Positions 1 to 11,400 of a DNA stretch of 64,000 nt are shown piece after piece. Under the pieces are notes generated by a model that made no database searches, had not been told where the DNA came from, and was given only the letters and a program-made list of their open reading frames with translations. The position numbers and the translations under genes are program-made. The DNA is taken from the NCBI GenBank assembly GCA_022559845.1, contig CM040128.1:270264698-270328697 (forward strand). Direction: 5' to 3'. Source of the stretch: Amorphophallus konjac (lineage: Eukaryota > Streptophyta > Magnoliopsida > Alismatales > Araceae). Each line of letters opens with the position of its first letter. Within the stretch, counting starts at the first letter, position 1.

Positions 1-810
1 AAGTGGAAATAGTTTATTATTGTAGTGACGATGAAAGTGAAAATTTCCCTTTTTTGCATCTTCATTGTGGAAGTGAAAAAAAAATATATTTCCCCTTCTA
101 TTTGTCTATTAAATTTTATAGGAAAGGAACGCAAACATTATCATTCCTAATTCTATCTTTCACTCGTTTGCAACCCTGCAACCCGAATCCCAGTCACTAC
201 ACGGCAGATAAAATTTACATTCTTCAAAAAAATATATATTTTGGCTCTAATTCTATTCTCATGCAAAAGAAGAGACTTCTTTCGCTAAGTTGACACGTCA
301 GCATTCGCAACCGGTTAAGATAGGTTAATGGAGATGAGCCCGGGTTAACTTATCTTTGAATTGGGGTAATTATTAATTTAATAATTTATCTTAATCAAGG
401 TCGGATAAAATATCCCTGTAAGACCATTGAAAGAGTTAATTCCGAGTTATATATTATAACCCTAATTATCTCCGATTACGATAATCTTACTATCAAATTA
501 GAATAAGACAGCGGTGCCAGGGAGACGAGGCGGTCGCACAACCGGGTCGATATGGCGAGACCGCTCCCCGCACCGTGGGCGTGCGCAGTGCCATGTACAC
601 CCGTACAAGTGGCTCCCGGCCAGGGAGAGAAAGGCGCCCCTCGCACCACGCCACGCCCACCTGACACACGCGGTATAGGACCCCACCATCGGCTCCGTAC
701 CACATTAAGCGCCGCAACCTATTGCATCCACCAATGGAACAAAGCCACGTAAGAAGTGAAGGCACATAGTACTATGGACGCAGGTCTATTGGACTCCCGC
801 CATCGAGCCT

Positions 811-842
811 ACGTGGCGGTCTCGTCTTTCTGACCGCCACGT
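811..842. promoter_or_regulatory. Inverted repeat with two ACGT cores upstream of LHY
   Basis: ACGTGGCGGTC (811-821) and GACCGCCACGT (832-842) are perfect 11-base reverse complements with a 10-base spacer. The right arm runs into a G-box, CACGTG at 838-843. Each arm carries an ACGTGGC-type bZIP/bHLH core. G-boxes are bound in plant clock promoters by PIF- and bZIP-type factors (established); use here is inference, because the start site is not known. Confidence 0.45.
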
Positions 843-871
843 GATAAATCACCCGTGGTTCCACCATCATC

Positions 872-896
872 TTTATAAGCGGCTCACAGGCACGTG
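872..896 (+). promoter_or_regulatory. TATA-like element and second G-box
   Basis: TTTATAAG near 872 and CACGTG at 891-896 lie 50 bp downstream of the first G-box. Whether this is the LHY core promoter or part of an older insertion cannot be decided without transcript data. Confidence 0.25.
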
Positions 897-1689
897 GGCA
901 TGGGACACCTGAGCGGCCCCTATTACCTGTGCTGTGTTGTGGTCCGTTGGCCTCTCTTTGGTATTGGTTAACTCCGGAATAAGTTTTTTTGTGCTTTGAT
1001 AAGGAGTTAGTGTTAGTCGGATTAGGTTAAGGGCTAACCCAGGGATATTCTTGAGTTTCGAAACCCACATCCAAAGGTGGGTTAACCTCCTACCTCAATA
1101 AATATTCAATTAAATCTCTCTCTCTCTCATAATAAATATTATTTCTCTTTCTTATTATTACTAGGTTAACTTACTATTTACCGAATCATACTAGATTAAA
1201 ATTATGTTAATTCACATCCTTATTTTCCGATTAACTATCCTCCTACTAAATTAAAAATAAGTTAACTCCGAACTATTTTAAATGATGTTAAATTAACTCA
1301 CCTTTAACCTAACTCGGTACCAAATTAAGGCTCAGAGTTTGTGTGGGGGCGGGGTCTCCCCCGGTCGCTGTTGCAGGTCCCCGTGGCCTGGAAAAAGGTA
1401 CGCCATATCCTGCCCAACTCGAATTTCCGAAAATGGCCACGCGATCTCCCCCTACTTGCGGCCGAGAAGCGCCCCCGGCTGTCCCCGCCGCCCGCCCTTG
1501 CCAAAAAGCGTCGCCGAGCCCGGAAGCCGACCACTAACGTCGCGCCACTTGGCGAGATCCGAGGGCCTCCCCGCTGCCTGCCCCTTTCCAGCCTCAAATA
1601 AACAAGAAAAAAACGGGGCTGCTGCCCGCTCCTTTTGTGATTAGAATAATCGTTTTTCGAGGCCAGGAATTCCTCTGGGAATTATAGTG

Positions 1690-2029
1690 GCTGAGATTTA
1701 TCCAGTTCCTTCGGAGAGCGACGAGGGAGGGACGAGGCCACCCCCACCCCCAAACCCGACCTGGTTTTAGCCGGTGGTGGCGCCAGAGCTCGCCTCTTCT
1801 TCGCTTCCTCTGCCGCCGGGTGCAGTCTTTGGAGTAGCAGCAGCAGGAGCAGCCGCCGCCGCCGCAGGAGCGCGCCAGTTGTCGCGATCTGGAAGCAGCA
1901 GCGGGGGGGGGGCAGGACTTGGAGAGGGGGGAAGAGGAGGAGCAGAGATGAAGAAACGAAGAACAAGAGCGGATCATTGGTGGTGGCTCCCTCTTCCGTC
2001 GTTTAATTCCCGCATGGTGGCCTCCGGAG
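1690..2029 (+). other. LHY: Probable non-coding leader exon of LHY
   Basis: GC-rich stretch ending in a good donor, CGGAG|GTATGT at 2029/2030, followed by an intron-like T-rich segment and an acceptor TTGTTGCAG at 2255. LHY genes commonly have introns in the 5' UTR (established). Several ATGs, including 1774, open upstream frames unrelated to the protein. The left boundary is not known. Confidence 0.4.
1834..1868 (+). repeat. CAG/CCG trinucleotide tract in the LHY leader
   Basis: Runs of CAG followed by CCG units lie inside the presumed 5' UTR exon. This could be length-variable between alleles. Confidence 0.6.
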
Positions 2030-2255
2030 GTATGTTTGGGTTGTTTTGTAGAGTCTGGTTTCTCGGGGATCGTGAGAAAATGTTGTGGTGGTCTAGCCGG
2101 CTGCTGCTTGGCTCGATCTGATGAGGACTTGGGATTCGTTTGTAATTGTTTTTCTTTGTTTCTTTGCCCGCCTTTTCTTCGTTTTATGGTCTGCGGTGCG
2201 GATTTGCGGATGAGTTTGCTTTTTCTGTTGTGGTGATAGCGTTCGTTTGTTGCAG

Positions 2256-2416
2256 TGGAGTGGGTTTGACTAATGAGGCACTCGTTGCATCGGGTGGAGC
2301 GTCTCGTCGGGGACATGGAAGGGGGATTCATCCTTGTCGTCGAGGATTTGAAGTGAATCCGTCCACGTGCTTCTCTCCTCTCTGTGAATTTTGTTTTGTC
2401 CTGCAGGAGCCTGGTA
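2256..2416 (+). other. LHY: LHY 5' UTR next to the start codon
   Basis: Sequence between the acceptor at 2255 and the start ATG. A second possible acceptor, TCCTGCAG, ends at 2406, only ten bases before the ATG, so the proximal exon may be 2256-2455 or 2407-2455. Confidence 0.4.
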
Positions 2417-2455
2417 ATGGATACATATTCGTCTGGAGAGGATGTGATTATAAAG
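2417..2455 (+). CDS. LHY: LHY coding exon 1
   Basis: Encodes residues 1-13, [13 protein letters not shown], and ends in phase 0 at the donor AAG|GTGGTA. The match to the conserved LHY N-terminus decides the start. Confidence 0.85.
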
Positions 2456-5400
2456 GTGGTAACGTGCAGCAGTCAATTGGGTGATACTTTTGTTTGTGTG
2501 TCTTTTTTTGGCTTATTAATGGTTGACGTTCTTATAACCGGCTCTTTTGTTCTTGTTGATACGGACGTAGATGAGGAAACCGTATACTATCACAAAGCAG
2601 CGGGAAAAATGGACTGAGGATGAGCATAACAAGTTTCTAGAAGCACTAAAGCTATATGGGAGAGCTTGGCAGCGCATTGAAGGTTAACTATGACTGATCA
2701 CTGAGACCACATGCGCATCCTGTGTATAAATTTGCACATCACTGTGCTAACACGAGCAAAATGCTTTTTCTTGAATGGGGATTTGCACAGGGATTGATAT
2801 CCCCTCAGAATTCGTTGTGAATGAAAATTCCGTTTTGTCATAATCATGGGAGAGGGGGAAATCGTTTTTTTTCTTTTTTCCATTTTCTGGGAGTTGGACA
2901 TGGGGAAACACTTTTGAAATACTTGAGTGTTTACGTTCTCTTACTCACACGTGTGCACCATTCTCTTTCCTATTTTTAAAATTTTGAGATATTTATGGGA
3001 GAGGGGAATTCTTTCTTTTTGTGGTGGGGGTGGCACTTTCAAGGTATTTGAAAACTTATATTTTCTTCCTCACGCACACGCATCTCTCTCTTTCTTGTAC
3101 TTTTCTTCCAAAAATTGTACAGAGCATATTGGCACAAAGACTGCGGTTCAGATCAGAAGCCATGCACAGAAGTTCTTCTCAAAGGTCTGTACACTTTCAA
3201 TTTGCTACATTATACCTGCTTCACCATTTTTTTTAGATCTTGAGCAATGGTATTATGAATCATATTTGAGGCTTTTGATAGGAGAAATTTTCTCCACAGA
3301 ATAAAAGTTTCTTGCCATAATCTCATGAAGTTTTGCTTTACTGCATGAGTCATAACTCACCCAGGATAATTTTTATTTAACAATTAAGATTGTGAGTGTT
3401 GAGCAGTACGAAAGGAACGCATTCACAAAATGTGTGTAGCAGAAATGAGGATGCTGAGATGGATATATGGTAAGATTAAGAAAGACAAGATTATGAATGA
3501 GTTCATCCGTAAGGATTTGGAGATAGTCCCAATTGATAGTAAAATGAGAGAAAATAGACTCAGGTGGTTTGGACTTGTGCTTCGTCGTCCTAACTCAGCA
3601 CCGGTTAAAAGATGTGACCAAATCTTAGTGGATGCTAATAGAAGAGCTCGGGGAAGGCCTAAAATGAGACGGTGCGATGTTATTAGGAAGGACATTAGTT
3701 TCTTATGTTTAAATCTGAATATATTATTACTACTTGATAGAAATCTTTGACGGAACATGATTCATGTAGTCGACCCCAAATAGTTGAGATAAGGCTCTGA
3801 TGATGATGACGATGAATTAAGATTGTGAGTGGGCATGTTTCTTAATTAATTAAATTTATATTTATGTGGGTTCTCTAGTTGATATTAAGTGTTGGGAACC
3901 AAGATAAGAGGAAGTGATGACTCTTACTTTTAAGGGCAATAACAGTATAAATATGCTGAAGTTGGTGGCGGGTGTTGGAAGCAAATTTTGCCTACAAAAA
4001 CCCTCCTTCCGTCAACACCCATCCGGGGTGAAACTTGCTATCCGGGGTGAGAAGAACCCGTCCGGGGTGAAGACTCATCCGGGGTGAAAAGAACCTGCCC
4101 GGGGTTAGACCATAGGGCGGCTCGGGGGGCTCCACATCAGGCCCTCAGGGGTCAAATGAACCCGGCAGAACCTACCCGGGGTCAATTGACCGCGGGGTGG
4201 TCCAACCCACCCGGGGTCACTTGACCCCGGTGTGGTTGGTGACCCCGGTGTGTTTGGACCCCGTTCGGGGTCAATCAACCCCACTGCCCTGCTCTCTCTC
4301 TCTCGGAACAAAAGAAATAGACCCTCCCGAGGTTATTTTTATCCCGTTCACCCCGTACGGGTTCAAACACCTCCGGGTGGCCCTCCACTTTCTATAAATA
4401 GACCCCCGGGGGTCCAGAATCAGGCATCAAGAATCAAGTAAGAGCTACGAATATGGACACTCGCACACGGACGAGAGGAGCATCGAGAGGAGCATTGTTC
4501 GTTGTTTTGACCCTCGAGGGGTAGGTGACCCCGAGTCTTGTATTTATGCCCTTGAGGGCTATATTTGTAATTATGCCCCTCTGCGGGTCATGTTTGTAAG
4601 TTTTTATGTCCTCGGGACGGCTAAATTATGTAGTTCTGCCCCTATAATGGGAGAATTATAAAAATGCCCTTCTCGAGATTGCGAGAAACATAATTCCTAT
4701 TATTTGTAGTTTTGCCTTGCAAATTTTTGTAATTGGGGCTATGCCCCTATATCCCGCGTCAGTACGGAGACTCCTTTTATGTATAGTCGACAACTCACCG
4801 ACAATCCTTGTATCCACTTGGGCCCTAAATATATTCGATGTACTCTGCAGATTTTCTTTGCACATCGGTCAATAAAAATTATGAGAAACCCCCTGACTTT
4901 CGGGAAATTGTATATATCCCCCTCCCTTTGCAAATCAATGCACGTGTGCCTTCTGTGAAGTCCCTCGATGCTCCTTCTGCTTAGGGACGTTGTCGGCTCA
5001 GTCCTACACTTAAGTGCCACCTTAGGTCTAGGTCTACGGAGGGTCTGGTAAAATTACCAAAATACCCCTATGACTTAGAAATGGCCTAGTAACCTCTAAA
5101 ACTCTCCAGAAATGTCCTCAGCGCCTCGGGGAGTCAAAGATTCTATCCTATCTTCTCTCCAACCCGGAAATTTCAGAAATGCCTCTGGCCTGATAAAATT
5201 ACCAAAATACCCCTGGAAACTCAAAATTACAAAAATACTCCTACGGTCTAGGAAACCTCACGAAACTTCAAAAATGGCCATTGCTCCTGCAAAATTGCAA
5301 CTGCGCCCCCCAATTGTAGGGTTTCTCGCCCAACCTAACGGCCCCTTTTTTTTGAAACCCTAATTCTGTTAATTCTTCGGTGGTGAGTGAAAACTAAATT

Positions 5401-8400
5401 TGAGCCCTACAAGCAAATATGCCCTCAGTATCAGGATCCTTGTAGGAGGACAAGATTTCTTTGACAGTTAAACATAGGTGTTCGGACGTTAGGCCGGACG
5501 TTAGGTCTAGGAAACCTCACGGAACTTCAAAAATGGCCATTGCTCCTGCAAAATTGCAACTGCTCCCCCCAATTGTAGGGTTTCTCGCCCAACCTAACGG
5601 CCCCTTTTTTTTGAAACCCTAATTCCGTTAATTCTTCGGTGGTGAGTGAAAACTAAATCTGAGCCCTACAAGCAAATATGCCCTCAATATCAGGATCCTT
5701 GTAGGAGGACAAGATTTCTTTGACAGTTAAACATAGGTGTGCGGACGTTAGGTCGATGTAAATCAACACTGACTGCGGTCAGTGGGGAAAGGTCCAGCAC
5801 CCGAACCCGAATCGTCTGACACGATGCGCATCCACGGAATAAACCCTTATATAAAATATTTCTTTTAAAAAAGAACACCACTTAAATATATTCTGTGACC
5901 AACAGACTGGCATGCTCGGTGGGACTTTTTCTGTCTTTCTTCTTTCTGTCAAAGAAATCCTCCAAACCTTCTTTAAGATTCTGATTACCCCTCTTCCGCT
6001 TACAAGACGGGAAGAGGAGGACATTTCTTTGCTCACTTGAGGGCTCTTTGTATATTTGCACGCCACTTCATTCGTGTTATGCACCACTACCACCGACAGC
6101 AGCAAGAGAATGATGGCCGCCGTCACATACGGACCTCAGGCCGTCGTCAACCATGTCGGGTTCGGATACCTGGCAACCCCCATCATCTTCGGTGACTTCC
6201 CAGCGGCCGTCGGTTCGCCCTTCTTTTGGGCGTCCTACCTGTGGCTGAAGCCAGTTTAGCCACGCCTGCGGCAACAACTACCGAGGGTGTCAGGCCCTCT
6301 GCTCCAGCAATCGGTCAGGTCTGCTCTGTCAACACCACAACTACTGAGGGTGTCAGGCCCTCTGCTTCAAATGGCCGAGTCCGCTCGGTCAACAAAGCAA
6401 CCATCGGGTTGTCAGGCCCTCAGCTCCAACAACTGGCTGGGTTCGCTCGGTCAACAAACCAACTGTCGGGGGTGTCAGGCCCTTTGCTCCAGCAGCTGGC
6501 ACGGCTCGCCCGGCCAACTCTCTGTCAACCAAGGGTGTCAGGCCCTTCGTCCCATCAACCGGTCGAGTTTGCTTGGCTGTCATGACAACAGTCGAACGTG
6601 TCAAGCCTTCCGCCTAAGCAAACGGTCGAGTTTTCTCGGTCAACCAAGTGACTATCAGTGTCGCCCTTGTGCAACATGGGCAACGTAGCCGCCGCAATGA
6701 CACCAACTCTACTGCGGTCACCCTCAGAGGAGCTGCTACTGCGCAATGGGGTAAGTGTTGCCGCCACAATGATGTCACGCCTACGGTAGGCGTCACCAGT
6801 GCCGCTCCTGCTCAACGGGGGCAACGTCATAGTCGCAAGGACACAAAGCCTGTAGCAGCAACATCCCGCTCCAGCAAGACTATAATTGTCGGAGATCTTT
6901 GCATTCGGCTCGATGGAGGCGAGCCGATTATGCCTCGGGATCGGCATGTCCCAACTATCTCCACCTCCAAACGCTCCAAGCTTCTTCGGCAAACTCGAGA
7001 AGACGGAGCGAAATTGAAGAAGTCCGTTGTACCGGCGGCAAACCAGGGTCCGATGCAATGACCCAAACCAGTAGCTCCCCGATCAAAGTCAGGGGGCAAC
7101 CCAATTGAGGAGCCTCAGCTCCGCCTGAAGAAGATATGGGTCACCAAGGAGGAGGCCTGAATTATCAAGTGGGCGAGGGCGGAAGGGCCCTTCCGCATGT
7201 CGGATCTGCAACAGATGCAGAGTCCGGCAAGCATTGAGACCTCGACATCCCCGGGGTCCGCAACTCAACCCCCATGTGGGCAGAAGTGCCAAGGAGCCGG
7301 CAAGAAGGTAAGGCCGACCTCTCCGTGGGCCAGTTCAACGCACACGGACGAGGATTGGTCGGCCCAGGCTTCTATGTCCCGAGTGTCTGTTTTTGACAGA
7401 CTAGGGATGGCACCCAAGCCTAGTAGACAACCGCCCAGGAAGAAGCGGGTGGTTCAGGTGACCAACGACACTGTCAAGGTGTTCACCTGGTACACAACCT
7501 CCACTGATAAGCAGTCGGAGGACACCTCGGGAGAAATGAACCAGCCTCTCCAGACTTTGAGGAGGTCAAGGCCCGTCTCCCGGGTTCTCGCACAGATGCA
7601 GCAGACGCCGGCTGTCGGAACATCTCAGCCCGAGTCGGCACGGCAAGAAGAGCATTAAGAAGACATTCATAGTGTCGACGGGGACAACAACCTCGGGCAT
7701 GAGGAAGACCTTGCAAGAGAGGTTCAGACCCTTACGTTGGAAGAGCACCGACGTGAAAATCAAGAACTTAAGAACCTCTTGCAAGCATTACTGCGTGAAA
7801 AGGAGGTTCATGTTCAGCCTCAAGCAACGCCCATTGGGATGGGACAACAGCTTCCTCCCGTCCCAGTCAAGACCAACGCCTCTGTTACTGTTGCAAAATT
7901 ACCAATGGCAGTGGAACTTGAAGTGCCGCAATATGAAGCCAATGCCCGGTCCTCTGCCACTCCTGTCGCGGAAAGCCTCATGGCGCAAAGGCAGATGATC
8001 GAGCGAATTGTGGAGGCAAAATTTGCTCAACATGGTGAGGGTGTGACTACCGTTGATTTGTACAGTGTGCCCTATCCCCTTCACCACCAATTCAAGAAAC
8101 TTTCGTCTGATTGCCCGAAAGCCCCGAAACTCCAAAAGTTCAGTGGGCACGGCTCGCCACATGAACACCTGGCCTACTACATGACGACTATAGGTGAACT
8201 GACGCTGGAAGAATCATATCTGTTGCGGTACTTCGCCACGTCCTTGACAGGCACTGCCTTCCAGTGGTATTCCAGACTGAAGCCCAATTCAGTGGCTGAT
8301 TGGGCTGATATGCAGAAGAAGTTCGTTGACCGTTTCCAGACGGCCGAACGCAAAGTCTCTCTGGCGGAACTCTGTGCCCTTAGGTAGAGAAAAGGTGAGA

Positions 8401-11400
8401 CCGCATTGGACTTCATCAAGCTGTGGAGGGACGTCAGCATGCGCTGCGATAATCTCCCAAAGCTCGAAGACGCGATCACCATATGCCACAGGAGTCTATC
8501 GGCAGAAGTTAGTGAAAAGCTTTTGGGCTCAAATGTCATAAGCTTCGACCAGCTGAACATGGTGGTGGCGGAGATTGAGATGCTCTTTGCTGACCTCTTA
8601 CACATGTTTCTGCCAAAGGCAAATCCTCCAAAGACCGCCTGGCCAGCGATAAGGAGGTAAATGCTGTGGACTTCTCCCCGACGAATGGAGACAAGGGGGA
8701 AGGAAAATCAAAGGGTAACGGCAAAAAGCCCGATGCCAAGGCGAATGCGGCTCTATTAGCGGAGCGTATGAAGGTGCCTTACTCCTTCAGAAAAGAGCAT
8801 ACAAAGATGCTCTTTGATCTATGCATGAAAGAAAAGCTCATCACCCTACTTGATCCACGGAAGCCCTCAGAGGTGGATAAAACAGATTACCCTACTTATT
8901 GTGTGTATCACCGAAGGTTGGGTCACACCGTCGGGGGCTGTTATGTTTTCAAAAACATAGCAGAAGAACTCATTCAAAAAGGGTTGATAAATATGTTGGG
9001 CCATGCGGTCGACCCGCCACAGCCCCATGTCTGGAGTCGACCAAATCGGTCGGCCAATGTGGTCTACATGGTGGCGACTACTTCGAGCGCCCATGTACCA
9101 GAAGCTGGGCCATCAAATCAACAGCCCAACGCCGGCCGCAGAGCCGCTCCTTCCTCCCTCCCTGAATGCCTGGCACTGCGGAGGACTATTCGGAAGATCC
9201 GAGGGGAGATCCAGCAGCTGCAGGTGGAACAAAGGCGTCTGCTGCAATTCTTAAGAGCATCGATGAGCAATTGGCCACCTTCCCCTTTGGGCCATTTGCC
9301 AGGGGGCTAGCTCCAACACATATACGGGAGGCAGGTGTGTCACCCACTGTCGGGGCTCCTCTAAGGTCAGGGGGTTGGCTCTATGAGGAATCCTCCAATT
9401 CATGTAAAGGCGAGGAACCAGAGAAGTTATATTCTTTTCCTCGCGAGAAGATTATGCAAATCTTCTTCGCGTGTCGTCGAGAAGGGCTGCTAAACCTCTT
9501 GGCTTCACCCGGTCAGCAGGCACCAGGCGCCGCATTACACCAGGGCTATTGCCCATGCCACGAGGTGATAGGCCATATTATCCTTGACTGTCAGGCTTTC
9601 AAGGACCTTGCCGAAGACTTGATCAGGCGAGGAGTAATCGATATGGGTGACTTCTTGGTCGACCCGCCGCAGCCACATGGACGGGAGAGCTTGAATTTCT
9701 CCGTCAATGCCATACATGCCTCGGCTGCTTTCCAACTCCCGGAGCCGAGAGAGGAAGGAGTCAGTTCCTAACCACCCAAGTCCACATTGTGGTATCCAAG
9801 CTGGTGACTCTCTCATCAGTGTCCTTTCCCCAAGGAAGTTACTGCGAAGATTTTCGACAAGCTCCTGGAAGAAGGTCGAGTAATGGCGCGGGATCCGCCG
9901 TCCTACTATAATGAAACGGCCAGGAGTCATCTCCGCTATTGTAAATATCATGCCAAGGTGTCCCACCTTACTGGGGAATGCCCGGAGGTTCAAGATTGCA
10001 TTCAAGCCCTCATCCAAAAAGGGGAGGTCGATGCACATGGAAACTCAACGGCGAGGTAGTGTCTCAAAGAGGTCGCTGAGAAAATTCTCCGCCAAGCTCA
10101 ACAGGAGCATGCCAAGCCACGAGAGACCAAGCCCACCTCTCAGCAGGTCTAGCCGGACAAGTCTACAGGTAGTAGCTTTCAACCAAACCCTGAAGTCAAG
10201 ACTACGTGTGAGGGCTCTAAGGCCCAGAGCCCAAAAAGCCAAGCCGCGGGAGGAGGTTCCAAACCCCTTTCCAAGCTGAGTCAACTTGGCATCGTTATAA
10301 GGGGAAACCCTCAGCCAGGCAATAAAGGCAAAGCCAGGGCAAGGGAGACCGAAGCCAAACCTCGTGTCGAGCCAACAAGGTCGCCGATGGTAGAAAGGCC
10401 TCAACAGCTCAAACAGGCAAAGTCGCCAATTAAAGTAATCGGTGGAATTGCAAAGCCCCCAAGGGCTCCACTTCGGCCTCGCAGAGTTCCAGGAGCTGCC
10501 ACCTGAGATAATTGCTCAGGCGATCAATGCAACCTTCCAGGTGCAGCCGGAGGAGGCCAACTAGACTCAGGTCACTCCTTGAAAGAGCCGTGGAACCAAG
10601 GCTCCTAAGGAGTCGGCCCGGAGTAGAAAGTAAAATTCCGGGGACAAACCAGTCCCACCTCCGAAACAAAGTCCACTTTCTTCTCAAGAGGCGGCATGCC
10701 AAAAGAAACAAGAGAAGAATCGCAAGAAGAATTTGAAGAGGAGGTTGAAAAAGCAAGCAACAGTTGCGGAAGCCCCCAAGGAGCCGACTCCTTTGCAAAA
10801 GCTACAAAAGCTCATAGATGAGCTGGAGGAGTATACTCTCCCTCGCCTCACCAGGGTCGTCACTCTGGACAAATACATTCCCTGCGACAAGTTTGGGCAT
10901 AAAGCTCGACTTTTTCAGTGGCTCCAGGAGATGGTCCACCGTCTCGAAGAAGGTGAGGGATTTTCGATCCTGGAAGAGCTCTCCTTATTTTTCAATCGAC
11001 CCTGGATAGGTTCCTTGGACCTATCCGGGGTCAATTGAATCCCTCCTTGGGGTCAATCGACCCCGAATAAGTCCCTTTGGGACCTATCCGGGGCCGCTTA
11101 CCCACCTACTAGGTCATTTGGTCCCGAATAGGTTTTCCCGAGGACCTATGCGGTCTCGAGTGACCCCCTAAGCTATATAAATACCCCCCTGAGCCCCACA
11201 TCGAAGGAGAGGAAGGATCATCGAGAAGAGATCGAATAGACTCACCAGACGGTGCTCAGGAGTTCGTGTGCTTTGTGTTTTGTAAAGGTCCATTCAAGGG
11301 TATGAGTTATAAATATCCCGGGTCTTGCACTTATGCCCCTATGGGTCATGTTATGTAATTTTCTGTGTATTTTGGTGGTAAAAGTATTGTAATTTTCTGA

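Larger units (their letters stand above)
1..1689. other. Upstream flank of LHY, no gene recognised
   Basis: No convincing coding sequence on either strand. The first 500 bases are AT-rich; 500-900 is GC-richer with several ACGT cores; 1090-1320 is AT-rich with a short CT tract; 1330-1620 is very GC-rich. Open frames in the GC-rich parts overlap each other in several frames and show no domain, so they are treated as chance. The stretch could hold the LHY promoter, old transposon DNA, or both. Confidence 0.6.

Noticed and set aside
1594..2331. A 245-codon minus-strand frame over the LHY leader
   Set aside because: Low-complexity Ser/Arg/Cys composition from CAG/CCG repeats and GC bias; it lies opposite the presumed leader exon.
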